DNA from: Shewanella oncorhynchi
GTDB lineage: Bacteria; Pseudomonadota; Gammaproteobacteria; Enterobacterales; Shewanellaceae
Length of the DNA stretch: 64,000 bases
Assembly: GCF_012584455.1 (NCBI RefSeq)
Contig: NZ_JABAEB010000003.1
Location: forward strand, 344,217 to 408,216
Direction: 5' to 3'
How positions within the stretch are numbered: position 1 is the first letter of the stretch; each line of letters begins with the position of its first letter. The notes beneath the pieces were generated by a model, which searched no databases, had not been told where the DNA came from, and saw only the letters and a program-made list of their open reading frames with translations. Position numbers and translations under genes: made by a program. Positions 1 through 8,215 of this stretch are shown here, one piece after another.

Positions 1-701
1 CTTTGCCCGTCGAATTGAACGATAAAAAAGAGTTTAGTACTGAGACGCTCTATAACTATGAAATCGGCCTTAAATCCCATTGGTTAGCTGGACTTATCGA
101 TACTAATTTGGCGCTGTTCTATATGGACAGACAAGATCAACAGGTGGCTGCATCACAGCAAGATCCCGATAAACCACAGCGTTTTATCTTGTTCACTGAA
201 AATGCAGGCAGTTCGAATAACTATGGCGCTGAGTTAGATGCAACCTGGTATGCCACGGATAATCTGCAAGTTTACTCAAGCTTAGGTTGGTTAGAAACGG
301 CCTACGGTGACTACCAGTATCAGGACAAATATGGCACTGAGGTGGATTTAACTGGCCGCGATCTAGCCCATTCTCCACATCTTACCTACAGCCTTGGCGG
401 GACTTATCGTGCTAATTCGGGTTGGTTTGCTAACCTGAATCTTAGCGGTAAGAGTGAATTCTATTATTCAGACAGCAATGAATCCCGCTCTGAACCCTAC
501 ACTATCGTCAATGCTCGCGTAGGTTATGAGGCGAGCGCATGGTCGGCATATTTATGGGGGCGCAATCTGTTTAATGAGGAATACGGTGTGCGTGGCTTCT
601 ATTTTGGCAATGAGCCAGATAACGGTTGGGCGGAAAAGCAATATATTCGTTACGGCGATCCGCGTCAGATTGGCGTAACCTTTAACGTTAAGTTTATGTA
701 A
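1..701 (+). CDS. TonB-dependent outer-membrane receptor, C-terminal part (thiamine-type by context)
   Basis: The reading frame is open from the left edge and stops at 699-701, so this is only the last ~233 residues of a TonB receptor; the start lies outside the window. The visible part is the distal beta-barrel: alternating aromatic strands, an 'LFNEEYGVRGFYFGNEP' block typical of the penultimate strands, and a C-terminus ending in FNVKFM as outer-membrane barrels do. Family knowledge: such receptors next to PnuT and a thiamine kinase in Shewanella are thiamine-regulated. Substrate is inferred from the three following genes; any TPP riboswitch would be upstream of the window and cannot be seen. 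A perfect hairpin separates it from the next gene. Confidence 0.88.
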   Translation, partial: LPVELNDKKEFSTETLYNYEIGLKSHWLAGLIDTNLALFYMDRQDQQVAASQQDPDKPQRFILFTENAGSSNNYGAELDATWYATDNLQVYSSLGWLETAYGDYQYQDKYGTEVDLTGRDLAHSPHLTYSLGGTYRANSGWFANLNLSGKSEFYYSDSNESRSEPYTIVNARVGYEASAWSAYLWGRNLFNEEYGVRGFYFGNEPDNGWAEKQYIRYGDPRQIGVTFNVKFM

Positions 702-744
702 TAGCTCATTTTAAAGTGAGCACAATCATTTAAGTGTAACTGAA

Positions 745-769
745 CTGTAGCCCAGTGTTTGGGCTACAG
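745..769 (+). other. Perfect 10-bp intergenic hairpin
   Basis: CTGTAGCCCA (745-754) pairs exactly with TGGGCTACAG (760-769) around a 5-nt loop. There is no T-run after it, so it is not a classical terminator. It lies between the receptor and the YkoF-like gene, 28 nt before the latter's start. It could be a processing or 3'-end stabilising stem setting a high receptor to low downstream expression ratio (inference). A weaker stem GCTCA/TGAGC sits at 704-721. Confidence 0.6.
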
Positions 770-797
770 CCTTACTTCAGAATATCAAGGAATTAAA

Positions 798-1058
798 ATG
801 AAACTGACCGCAGAAATTAGCATGTATCCCTTTAATGAAAATTACCTTGATCCTATCAAGTGGTTTATTGGCCGCGTGGATAGCTATCCCAATATCGAGC
901 GCGTGACTAATGCGATGGCAACTCAAGTGTGCGGCGATTATTTAGATGTGATGACTATGCTGGCGACCGAGATGCAAGCGGCCCATGAGAAGTGGGGCAA
1001 GGCGGTATTTGTGTGTAAGTTTATCGGTGGTGAGCTGAATTTAGCCCACAGCGAATAA
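798..1058 (+). CDS. YkoF-like thiamine-binding domain protein (86 aa)
   Basis: A small single-domain protein with the look of the YkoF/DUF77 thiamine-binding superfamily: beta-strand start (MKLTAEISMYPFN), a 'DSYPNIERVTNAMATQVCGDY' segment and a late 'AVFVCKFIGG' strand. ATG 798 is chosen over an upstream in-frame start because AAGGA precedes it by about 6 nt. No signal peptide, so cytoplasmic. Context with a TonB receptor, PnuT and a phosphotransferase-fold kinase supports thiamine or hydroxymethylpyrimidine binding in uptake or salvage. The exact ligand is not shown by the sequence. It is about half the length of tandem-domain YkoF. Confidence 0.75.
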   Translation: MKLTAEISMYPFNENYLDPIKWFIGRVDSYPNIERVTNAMATQVCGDYLDVMTMLATEMQAAHEKWGKAVFVCKFIGGELNLAHSE

Positions 1059-1104
1059 TGATTGACCGCCATGTAAGCAACAAATAGGCAATGAGAACAA
1101 CACT

Positions 1105-1758
1105 ATGACAGATTTATGGTTAACCTTGGTCGAGAGCGTTAATACGGCCTTTGGTGAAGTCCATGTGATGACCGTATGGGAAGTACTCGCGGTATTGCTG
1201 GCGATGGCATATTTACTGCTGGCGATGAAGGCCAGTGTGTGGTGCTGGGCGGCGGCCTTTGCCAGTACCGCCATTTACACTGTGTTGTTTTGGAAGGTGT
1301 CGCTACTGATGGAGTCTGTGCTTAACGTCTATTACATGGCGATGGCGCTCTATGGATATTGGCTCTGGACCCAAGGTGGTGATAAGCATCAAGGAGTAAA
1401 AGTGACCACTTGGCCATTGAAAACCCATTTAAAGTTGATCGCAGCGACGGGAGTGATTTCGCTTTTGGTTGGCCACGGTATGGCGACGTATACCCAAGCC
1501 GCATTCCCGTATCTAGATGCGGCGACAACCTGTTTCGCCGTGATGACGACTTATTTAGTGGCAAAAAAGGTACTTGAGAATTGGCTTTATTGGGTGGTTA
1601 TCGACATAGTGTCGATTTACCTTTACCTCAGCAAAGGCTTGATGCTGACATCCTTGTTATTCGTGCTTTATGTGGGTTTGGCGGTCGTGGGGTATTTCCT
1701 GTGGCGAACCGCGTTAGCCGATGCCCGTGAAGCTAATACCTTGAAGTTACTCAGTTAA
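1105..1758 (+). CDS. pnuT: Thiamine transporter PnuT (PnuC family)
   Basis: A 217-residue polytopic membrane protein of the PnuC family, with six to seven hydrophobic segments spread through it and 'LNVYYMAMALYGYWLW' and 'LYWVVIDIVSIYLYLSKGL' blocks characteristic of PnuC-type vitamin carriers. PnuC relatives act by facilitated diffusion with metabolic trapping by a cytoplasmic kinase. The kinase-like gene that follows overlaps the PnuT stop by one base (TAATG at 1756-1760), which fits that coupling. Thiamine rather than nicotinamide riboside specificity is inferred from the receptor and YkoF-like neighbours; the window shows no NAD-salvage gene. Confidence 0.85.
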   Translation: MTDLWLTLVESVNTAFGEVHVMTVWEVLAVLLAMAYLLLAMKASVWCWAAAFASTAIYTVLFWKVSLLMESVLNVYYMAMALYGYWLWTQGGDKHQGVKVTTWPLKTHLKLIAATGVISLLVGHGMATYTQAAFPYLDAATTCFAVMTTYLVAKKVLENWLYWVVIDIVSIYLYLSKGLMLTSLLFVLYVGLAVVGYFLWRTALADAREANTLKLLS

Positions 1759-2855
1759 TGCTCGATATAAACGCCTCGATGCAACGCTCAGCAGGCGAGC
1801 TATTCAAAGCACTTTACCCCATACTCAAAAGTGCTGGGCTAGTTAACGTGTTAAGTATTCATGAGCTTGCGGGCGGCTTAAGTAATCACAACTATAAAAT
1901 CACTACGCCCACAGGCAGTTATGTGTTGCGGGTGAATGCCGATGCGGCGGACAGTTTTTGCAACCGCCAGCAGGAGCGTTTTTACTGGCAGCAATTGGCT
2001 CAAGCTAAACTTGCTCCTGAACTGTTGTGGGTGTGCGAAGATGAGCGTTATTACCTCAGTGATTTTATTGAAAGTGACGATATTGAAAACGAGGTCTTAA
2101 TCCACTGGCCAGCGTTAGAGCGCCAAACGAGTGCTGCTGATTTTGTGCTGGGGCAATCGACGTTTAATTATTTACAGTATCCGGCAGCAGAACAAGAAAC
2201 GCATCCTAACCAAGCCCATTGTTTACTATTGGCGTTATTGCTGCAATTACGCGATCTGCCTACAGGGCCTTACGCTATTAGTATCACTGAGCAGTGGCAG
2301 GAATATCACCAGCAAATACTTGCCTATCAGGCTTCTGCAACATTTAGTGAGCCAGTATTAAGGCGACCTGTGCCATTGAAGCAGGGTAGTGATATTGGTG
2401 ATAGCAATACTCACGATTGGAATGAGCGGGTGGCTAAGCTGCTTGCAATTCAAATCGAAATTAAACATTGGTGTGATGAGTTAGCAGCCTGCATAATCAA
2501 GCCGCAGTTTTGCCATCGCGATCTTAATCCCCATAATTTGTTACTCAAAAGTAACCGCTTGTGTTGTATTGATTTTGAGTATGCGACTGCGTCGCATCCA
2601 CTGTGTGAGTTAGCTGTAGTGTTAGCGACCCATGCGTTAACGCCCTATCAGCAAAGTGTGTTGGTGAAACAGTATCTGAGTGGGCATCCTTATGTTACTG
2701 CACAAGCAGTAACGGCAGTGCCTGCCGCTATTGACATGTATTGGGTATTTGCTTGCTACTGGGCATTATTGATGGCAGCGCAAACAGAACCCAGTCGTAG
2801 CGCCGACTACCTTGCTTGGTTTGATTGCTTCTGGCCGCTGATCACCCCCAAATAG
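1758..2855 (+). CDS. APH/choline-kinase-fold phosphotransferase, probable thiamine kinase
   Basis: A 365-residue kinase of the aminoglycoside phosphotransferase/choline kinase fold. Visible: N-terminal lobe with 'ELAGGLSNHNYKI' (glycine-rich nucleotide loop), catalytic loop HRDLNPHN at 253-260 (HxDxxxxN) and metal-binding DFE at 272-274. It is longer than E. coli ThiK (274 aa) because of extra sequence at about 95-170 and 190-225. The one-base TAATG overlap with pnuT indicates translational coupling. Likely role: phosphorylate imported thiamine and trap it. The assignment is by fold and neighbourhood; other small alcohol substrates are not excluded by motifs alone. Confidence 0.78.
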   Translation: MLDINASMQRSAGELFKALYPILKSAGLVNVLSIHELAGGLSNHNYKITTPTGSYVLRVNADAADSFCNRQQERFYWQQLAQAKLAPELLWVCEDERYYLSDFIESDDIENEVLIHWPALERQTSAADFVLGQSTFNYLQYPAAEQETHPNQAHCLLLALLLQLRDLPTGPYAISITEQWQEYHQQILAYQASATFSEPVLRRPVPLKQGSDIGDSNTHDWNERVAKLLAIQIEIKHWCDELAACIIKPQFCHRDLNPHNLLLKSNRLCCIDFEYATASHPLCELAVVLATHALTPYQQSVLVKQYLSGHPYVTAQAVTAVPAAIDMYWVFACYWALLMAAQTEPSRSADYLAWFDCFWPLITPK

Positions 2856-3048
2856 TCATTATTGCGTGTGCTTAGTTTCCATCTGATGATAATTGCTCAT
2901 TCCCTTATGGCATTGACCGCGCGATTGGTGGGACATGCGGGTAGAACATACTGAAAACCTTTATTAGACAAACTTGTTTGATATAAAAAGCAACTTTATA
3001 TAGTCTCAAGCGTCTTATTAGCAACAATTCTAGGATGGATTATTCAGT

Positions 3049-3906
3049 ATGAAAAAAGGCGTGATGCTACTTGTGTGTCTCTTAGGCTTAAGCGCCTGCT
3101 CCACTAAATTCAGTTATCATTTCCTCGACTGGGCCATCGGCTGGGAGCAAGAGGATTATGTTACCTTAGATAAATCTCAGCAAAAGGCATTCGATTCCCT
3201 CATTGAAAAATTTGTCATTTGGCACCAATCCAAAGAGTTAGCTCATTATGTGGTGCAATTAACAGAAGTTGAAATCCTCATAAAAACCAATACGTTAACG
3301 CCAGTGCTATGGGCAGATCATGTGAATATTGCTAAGCGGCATTGGTTTCGATTGTTTGAGTTCGCCTTGCCCGAGCTTCTACCTATCATAATGTCTTTGT
3401 CCGATGAACAGGTGAAGCAGATCCTCACAAAATTACGGGAGGAAGAGCAGGAGCTCGTTAAAGAATTTGCGGGTAAAACCCCTGAACAGTTACAAAAAGA
3501 TGCCGATGAAAACCTTCAAACCCAATTTGATGATTGGCTTGGAAGTGTAACTGCGGAGCAAAAAGTGCTTATTCACCAATATAATCAACAGCGTTTATCC
3601 ACCTTAGATATGTGGCTTGAGTACAGACACGAATGGTTACGCCAGTTTGAAGTTGCATTGGGTCAGCGCGCCGATAAAACATTATTAACCGAGCGTTTGA
3701 CCTTGCTGATGACGCAGCCCGATGAGCTTAAGTCAGAACAACATAAAGTGTTTTTACGTAAAAATACTGAGGCATTCGGGACTTTGCTGCTGGCGCTGAA
3801 TACGAGCTTATCGGAGCAGCAGTCTAAGCATTTTTATAAAAAGTTAGGTGGGCTCATTCAAGATCTCAAGGAACTGAATCAGGAAGCGATTGAAAAAGAA
3901 GCCTAG
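3049..3906 (+). CDS. DUF6279-type lipoprotein
   Basis: 285 residues beginning with a lipoprotein signal peptide: MKKG, hydrophobic stretch, then lipobox LSAC with the lipidated Cys at 17. The mature part is mostly charged alpha-helix ('SYHFLDWAIGWEQEDYVTLDKSQ' region, then long amphipathic helices) and matches my recollection of the gammaproteobacterial DUF6279 lipoproteins, whose function is unknown. AGGA about 14 nt upstream is a plausible ribosome site. Nothing in the neighbours (kinase before, DoxX after) suggests a job. Probably anchored in the outer membrane, since no Asp follows the Cys. Confidence 0.75.
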   Translation: MKKGVMLLVCLLGLSACSTKFSYHFLDWAIGWEQEDYVTLDKSQQKAFDSLIEKFVIWHQSKELAHYVVQLTEVEILIKTNTLTPVLWADHVNIAKRHWFRLFEFALPELLPIIMSLSDEQVKQILTKLREEEQELVKEFAGKTPEQLQKDADENLQTQFDDWLGSVTAEQKVLIHQYNQQRLSTLDMWLEYRHEWLRQFEVALGQRADKTLLTERLTLLMTQPDELKSEQHKVFLRKNTEAFGTLLLALNTSLSEQQSKHFYKKLGGLIQDLKELNQEAIEKEA

Positions 3907-3987
3907 GCCATGAAAGATTTATTGCCTTACTAGGGTCTATTCCTGCAAGCCAATAAATCAGCCTACTAACGACTAAATAGAGACCTT

Positions 3988-4581
3988 ATGCTACTCGTAT
4001 CCCTTTATCAGAAACTGCTCAATATGAGCCGCTATTTCGAAGGCTTAGCGCCATTAGCCCTTAGGATTTACCTTGCACCTGTGTTAATGCAAGCAGGCTA
4101 TAACAAGCTCGCTCACTTTGAAGATACGGTTGCTTGGTTTGCCAATCCCGATTGGGGCTTAGGTCTGCCAATGCCGGCGTTAATGGCAGGACTGGCGGCG
4201 GGAACTGAGTTCTTTGGCGCTATCTTGTTACTGCTTGGGCTCGCGACGCGACTGATTTCTATCCCTTTAATGGTCACTATGTTGGTCGCCGCATTGACTG
4301 TGCATTGGCCAAATGGTTGGTTAGCGATTGCCGATGGTAGCTCTTGGCTAGCCAACGACAGAGTGCTTGAGGCAGGGGATAAACTGGCGAAAGCCAAAGA
4401 AATATTGCAGGAGCACGGTAACTATGACTGGCTGACTAGCTCAGGTAACTTAGCTGTGCTTAATAATGGGATTGAGTTTGCGATCACCTATTTTATTATG
4501 TTGCTGGCGCTTTTTACCTTAGGCGGTGGTCGTTACACTAGCCTAGATTATTTCATCGCTAAGCGCTGTGGGATTAAGTAA
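3988..4581 (+). CDS. DoxX family membrane protein
   Basis: 197 residues with about four membrane segments. The first carries 'ALRIYLAPVLMQAGYNKLAHF' features of DoxX (small residue plus Gly-xx-Lys after the helix), followed by 'AGTEFFGAILLLLGLATRL', the classic second DoxX helix pair. An insertion of ~45 polar residues (about 105-150) before the last helix is longer than in minimal DoxX proteins. Role in the family is loosely quinone or redox related and not settled. Monocistronic: a strong terminator follows at 4677-4705. Confidence 0.82.
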   Translation: MLLVSLYQKLLNMSRYFEGLAPLALRIYLAPVLMQAGYNKLAHFEDTVAWFANPDWGLGLPMPALMAGLAAGTEFFGAILLLLGLATRLISIPLMVTMLVAALTVHWPNGWLAIADGSSWLANDRVLEAGDKLAKAKEILQEHGNYDWLTSSGNLAVLNNGIEFAITYFIMLLALFTLGGGRYTSLDYFIAKRCGIK

Positions 4582-4676
4582 GTCTTTCTGAAGCGGGCCC
4601 AATTGTTAACTGCATCGGATTTTCAAGCGCATTTAATTTTGAAGCCCACTCGATTGTTAAGTGCACTCAACAAGTT

Positions 4677-4705
4677 AAATCCCACTCAAGCGGTGGGATT
4701 TTTTT
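4677..4705 (+). terminator. Rho-independent terminator after the DoxX gene
   Basis: AAATCCCAC (4677-4685) pairs with GTGGGATTT (4693-4701) around TCAAGCG, followed directly by a T-run. Confidence 0.85.
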
Positions 4706-4767
4706 ATGCCTCTTTGTCAGCAATTTGCTATGCTTGAGCGCAATTTATATCGAACTAGGATAAGAAC

Positions 4768-5316
4768 TTGGACGCTATTGAACTTTTACTCACTCGCCAA
4801 TCAACCCCACGATTAACTGCTCCTGCTCCAGATGCGAGTCAATTAAAAATCATCTTAGATGCTGCCATTCGTGTGCCAGATCATGGCGCTTTAGCGCCAT
4901 GGGAATTTATTATTGCCGTAGGAAAAGGGTTAGATACCTTGGCAGATATCTTTGTTGAGGCAGCGAAAGCGAGCGACGCCGATGAGGATTTTGTCAATAA
5001 AGCTAAGGGCATGCCAATGCGTGCGCCTATGGTGATTACTGTCGTGGCGAAAACGCAGCAACATCCCAAAGTCCCCGTACTTGAACAGCTCATTGCAGCG
5101 GGTTGTGCGACCATGGCGATGCAGCAGGCTGCCTTTGCCTTAGGTTTAGGTGCCGTGTGGCGTACAGGGGATTTTGCCTTTGATGCGAATGTGAATGTTG
5201 CTTTAGGTCTTGAGCCACACGATCAAATCGTCGGCTTTTTGTATGTGGGTACGCCAGCCGTTACTGCTCCTAAGAAACCGCAAAAGGACGGCAGTCAGTA
5301 CGTCCGTTATTTATAA
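4768..5316 (+). CDS. ydjA: NAD(P)H nitroreductase, YdjA type
   Basis: A 182-residue flavin nitroreductase of the short YdjA subgroup (E. coli YdjA is 183 aa). Visible features are the N-terminal 'LLTRQSTPRL' FMN phosphate-contacting segment, 'RVPDHGALAPWEFI' and 'LGLGAVWRTGDFA' near the C-terminus. The start is TTG at 4768, preceded by AGGA with 7-nt spacing; no ATG gives a better fit. Predicted soluble homodimer reducing nitro or quinone compounds; the physiological substrate is unknown. The next gene follows after 30 nt and may be co-transcribed. Confidence 0.88.
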   Translation: MDAIELLLTRQSTPRLTAPAPDASQLKIILDAAIRVPDHGALAPWEFIIAVGKGLDTLADIFVEAAKASDADEDFVNKAKGMPMRAPMVITVVAKTQQHPKVPVLEQLIAAGCATMAMQQAAFALGLGAVWRTGDFAFDANVNVALGLEPHDQIVGFLYVGTPAVTAPKKPQKDGSQYVRYL

Positions 5317-5346
5317 ATCCGCCTCTATTTTTAGTGGAGAAATTCT

Positions 5347-5844
5347 ATGCAAGTTGCGCGTACTCCTAGACTCATCCTGCGGCAGTTAACCCCAGCCGAC
5401 GCTTCTTTTATGTTAGTCTTGCTCAATAGCCAAGGCTTTATAGAGAATATCGGGGATAGAGGAGTACGCACACTTGTGCAGGCTAAGGATTATATCGTCA
5501 ATGGACCGATGAAAAGTTATGCCGAGTGCGGTTTTGGTTTTTATGCTGTAGTGCTCGCCGAGAATGGATTCACTATTGGCATCTGCGGTTTAATCAAACG
5601 GCCGACACTGGACAATGTCGATATAGGCTATGCTTTTTTGCCGCAATATTGGGGCAAGGGCTATGCATTCGAAGCGGCTAAAGCCGCTTTTGACTTAGGT
5701 AAAAGTTTAGGTATTGAGCGTATTGTCGCGATTGTTAGCAGTCATAATAGTGCTTCAAAAGCTTTGCTGAACAAACTTGGATTACACTTTGAGCGTTGTT
5801 TGCAGCTTAGTGATCATGATGCGCCTGTTGAACTGTTTGGTTAA
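5347..5844 (+). CDS. GNAT N-acetyltransferase (RimJ/RimL type)
   Basis: 165 residues with the RimJ/RimL-type layout: 'TPRLILRQLTPADA' at the start, 'IGICGLIKRPTLDNVDIGYAF' in the middle, 'PQYWGKGYAFEAAKAAFD' as the acetyl-CoA pyrophosphate loop, and 'VSSHNSASKALLNKLGL' near the end. The C-terminus is short: it stops soon after 'ERCLQL', so the last strand may be clipped relative to longer members. A GGAG about 6 nt upstream supports the ATG. It acetylates an amine substrate that the sequence does not identify. Confidence 0.85.
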   Translation: MQVARTPRLILRQLTPADASFMLVLLNSQGFIENIGDRGVRTLVQAKDYIVNGPMKSYAECGFGFYAVVLAENGFTIGICGLIKRPTLDNVDIGYAFLPQYWGKGYAFEAAKAAFDLGKSLGIERIVAIVSSHNSASKALLNKLGLHFERCLQLSDHDAPVELFG

Positions 5845-5925
5845 TGTTAACGTGTTGTTTGTATAGGTTTTTATTTTATTGTAATTCCGTCTTCTTTATT
5901 CTAGAATTTCGCAAAATTTATCGTT

Positions 5926-5946
5926 GAGATATGGCAATCATATCTC
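5926..5946 (+). other. 8-bp hairpin in the GNAT/oxygenase gap
   Basis: GAGATATG (5926-5933) pairs with CATATCTC (5939-5946) around a 5-nt loop. No T-run follows, so its role (weak terminator, RNA stability) is open. Confidence 0.45.
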
Positions 5947-6037
5947 TTATCGACGCCCCTCGAAAATCAGGCTCACTTAATCCCTCCTTGAGCCCTTGAG
6001 TACAGCAAAAGCGTAGCCCTTTTTTGGATGTAGCATA

Positions 6038-6661
6038 ATGGTTTCGCAATTAAGTGAAGCAATGCTGGACGTGATCGCTGATGCCTTGGTAGACAAAGGC
6101 TATATCTTTTTATCTGACTTAGTTCCTTCCTGTATTAGCCAAGTACTATTGGAAAAAATTCAATCAACTGAAATATATGAATTAAAAGCTGCCTCTATTG
6201 GTCGAGGTTCTGAACAGCACTTAAATCCAGACATTCGTCGTGACAGAATACAGTGGCTAGAAGAGCAAAATGAGCCCGATGCCCAGTATCTTGAGTTGAT
6301 GACACAACTCAAAAATGGCTTGAATCGTCGCTTGTTTATGGGCTTATTCGATTATGAAAGCCACTATGCGGTATATCAGCCTGGGGCCTTTTATAAAAAA
6401 CATGTTGATGCACTTAAGGGCAGCCAAAATCGTATTTTAACCACAGTGTTTTTCTTAAATCCTGATTGGAAAGCGGCAGATTGTGGTGAGTTGATTATCT
6501 ATGATGAAGCTGACATTGAGATTGAGCGCATCGCGCCTAAAATGGGCCATTTTGTGATTTTCCTCAGTGAGCGTTTTCCCCATGAAGTGACCAAAACCTT
6601 GGCCCAGCGTAATAGCATTGCGGGCTGGTTTAGGGTCAGTAACAGTGTTCATGGCTTTTAA
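6038..6661 (+). CDS. 2OG-Fe(II) oxygenase, prolyl 4-hydroxylase-like
   Basis: 207 residues with a double-stranded beta-helix dioxygenase core. Iron ligands are visible as H122 and D124 (KKHVDAL) and H182 (FPHEV); R199 (GWFR) is placed to bind the 2-oxoglutarate carboxylate. 'YQPGAFYKKHVD' and 'RILTTVFFLNPDW' are typical of bacterial prolyl hydroxylases related to PHD/SM-20. Known bacterial homologues (Pseudomonas) hydroxylate a proline of elongation factor Tu; whether this one does is inference. Single gene, terminator at 6692-6725. Confidence 0.85.
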   Translation: MVSQLSEAMLDVIADALVDKGYIFLSDLVPSCISQVLLEKIQSTEIYELKAASIGRGSEQHLNPDIRRDRIQWLEEQNEPDAQYLELMTQLKNGLNRRLFMGLFDYESHYAVYQPGAFYKKHVDALKGSQNRILTTVFFLNPDWKAADCGELIIYDEADIEIERIAPKMGHFVIFLSERFPHEVTKTLAQRNSIAGWFRVSNSVHGF

Positions 6662-6691
6662 CTTTAGCTTTTAACTTCACCTGATAACAAA

Positions 6692-6725
6692 CGCCTAAAT
6701 ACTGCCCACAGGTTTAGGTGTTTTT
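6692..6725 (+). terminator. Rho-independent terminator after the oxygenase gene
   Basis: CGCCTAAA (6692-6699) pairs with TTTAGGTG (6713-6720, one G-T pair), followed by TTTTT. Confidence 0.75.
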
Positions 6726-6750
6726 GCTCTCGATTGCCGCTTTTGGTCAT

Positions 6751-6806
6751 CATCAATCATCAATCATCAATCACCAATCACCAATCACCAATCACCAATC
6801 ACCAAT
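6751..6806. repeat. Heptanucleotide tandem repeat, 8 units
   Basis: Eight head-to-tail 7-bp units: three of CATCAAT (6751-6771) followed by five of CACCAAT (6772-6806), with partial units on both sides. The change from one unit type to the other is a single T to C. It lies 26 bp past a terminator and about 290 bp upstream of the next gene, so it is not in a credible coding frame. Confidence 0.95.
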
Positions 6807-7093
6807 CACTTATCGCGACTGCGCAATGTCATTGGCTATTTCTCGGATATTGATTGGCCATCACGGCGTGTTCTTCCGCAGCAGTATTTATTCCAACCTG
6901 TTTTAACTACCTTCTACTCATTTTTTCAAATTTTTTTACACTCTTAAGCTTTAGGTAATCTAAGCCGCCAACAATGGAATGAATTTGTCCAATCATACTG
7001 AAAATAGGGTATTTTTTTATTCTCGTTTAATGTTAGGCTAGATAAAAACGTGCGCTACAACACACTTTTCTATCATCTAACGGAGGCGATACT
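6807..7093. other. Non-coding stretch upstream of a GNAT gene
   Basis: Together with the repeat, 6662-7093 has no gene. Past the repeat the sequence becomes AT-rich with several T-runs (6920-6945, 7010-7020). A GGAGG ribosome site at 7082-7086 belongs to the next gene. I see no operator or RNA I can name. Confidence 0.5.
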
Positions 7094-7699
7094 GTGGGCT
7101 GTGAAGATAACTTAGGTTGTTTAAGTGGTGAGCATATTGTACTTGAGTCCTTATCTTTGTCCCATGTGGCGGCATTGAGTCTCGCCGTCACAGATGGTCA
7201 ACTTTGGCGTTTATGGTTTACCAGTGTCCCTGAGCCAACAGAGATGAAGCTCTATGTGGCTAAAGCACTCGAAGAAAAAGCGCGGGGCCTGAGTTTTCCC
7301 TTTGCGGTGCGGGATAGAGTGTCAGGGGAAATCGTCGGATGCACGCGAATTTGCAACTGGGAGTCTGATAATCGCCGTCTTGAGATTGGATACACTTGGT
7401 ATGCTAAACGTGCCCAGCGCACTGGGATTAATACTGAAGCTAAACTGCTGTTATTGACCTTTGCTTTTGAAACCTTAGACGCCATTGCCGTTGAGTTCCG
7501 TACTCACTGGCATAATCAAGCTTCGAGACAAGCCATTGCAAGACTGGGCGCTAAGCAAGATGGTGTATTGCGAAATCATAAGATTCTTAAGGACGGCACT
7601 ATCCGCGATACCGTGGTGTATTCCATTATTGATACCGAGTGGCCAACGGTGAAAAACAGTCTGCAATTTCGATTGCGACAACGACCGTCAACACTCTAA
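7094..7699 (+). CDS. GNAT N-acetyltransferase (RimJ/RimL type)
   Basis: 201 residues. 'EHIVLESLSLSHVAAL' at the start, 'FAVRDRVSGEIVGCTRI' and 'RRLEIGYTWYAKRAQRTGINTEAKLLLL' (acetyl-CoA loop) and 'NQASRQAIARLGAKQDG' near residue 150 are the RimJ/RimL landmarks. The start is GTG at 7094, preceded by GGAGG with 7-nt spacing. Followed after 19 nt by another, unrelated-looking GNAT, so the two are probably one transcript. Substrate unknown. Confidence 0.88.
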   Translation: MGCEDNLGCLSGEHIVLESLSLSHVAALSLAVTDGQLWRLWFTSVPEPTEMKLYVAKALEEKARGLSFPFAVRDRVSGEIVGCTRICNWESDNRRLEIGYTWYAKRAQRTGINTEAKLLLLTFAFETLDAIAVEFRTHWHNQASRQAIARLGAKQDGVLRNHKILKDGTIRDTVVYSIIDTEWPTVKNSLQFRLRQRPSTL

Positions 7700-7718
7700 T
7701 GATAAATAGGAAAAGCCC

Positions 7719-8183
7719 ATGGCAAGCATCATAACTCGAGTAGATGTGACTCATGTCCATGAGGTTGCAGTGTTGTTCAATGAGTACCGACAATTTTATG
7801 GGCGTAGGGATGATCTCGCGGCTGCGGAGCAGTTTATTCATTCAAGAGTGTCAGATGGCTCATCGGTGATATTTATTGCTAAAGATAATCAAGGGCTTGG
7901 ATTAGGTTTTGTTCAAATGTATCCCAGTTTTTCATCGTTACGTTTGGCCCCTATGTTGATCCTCAATGATGTGTATGTGACTCAACATGCCCGATGTGTC
8001 GGTATTGGGCGGGCGTTAGTGCTACAGGCCGCCAGTTATGCCAAAGCGCATAATATGAGTTATTTGATGTTAGAAACACAGCAAAAAAACCAGCGCGCGC
8101 AGGGCTTGTATGAAGGTTTAGGCTTTGTGCGTAACCAAGATTTTTATATCTACGAACTTGAGCTCCACCGAGGGCTTGAGTAG
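7719..8183 (+). CDS. GNAT N-acetyltransferase
   Basis: 154 residues of the compact GNAT type: 'FIAKDNQGLGLGFVQMYPSFSS' (strands 2-3), 'LNDVYVTQHARCVGIGRALVLQAA' (strand 4 plus acetyl-CoA loop, V/I-x-x-x-x-R/G pattern), and 'LMLETQQKNQRAQGLYEGLGFVRN' (strand 5 with the usual Asn and Tyr). It is likely co-transcribed with the GNAT before it. The small periplasmic protein gene after it begins 32 nt downstream. Substrate not identifiable. Confidence 0.88.
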   Translation: MASIITRVDVTHVHEVAVLFNEYRQFYGRRDDLAAAEQFIHSRVSDGSSVIFIAKDNQGLGLGFVQMYPSFSSLRLAPMLILNDVYVTQHARCVGIGRALVLQAASYAKAHNMSYLMLETQQKNQRAQGLYEGLGFVRNQDFYIYELELHRGLE

Positions 8184-8215
8184 GTTTATTTATGGCGATT
8201 AAAAGGAAAAGTAAC

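Noticed and set aside
6718..6906. 62-codon ORF spanning the heptamer repeat
   Set aside because: Its start lies in the preceding terminator and most of it is the repeat translated; it is not evidence of a phase-variable gene.
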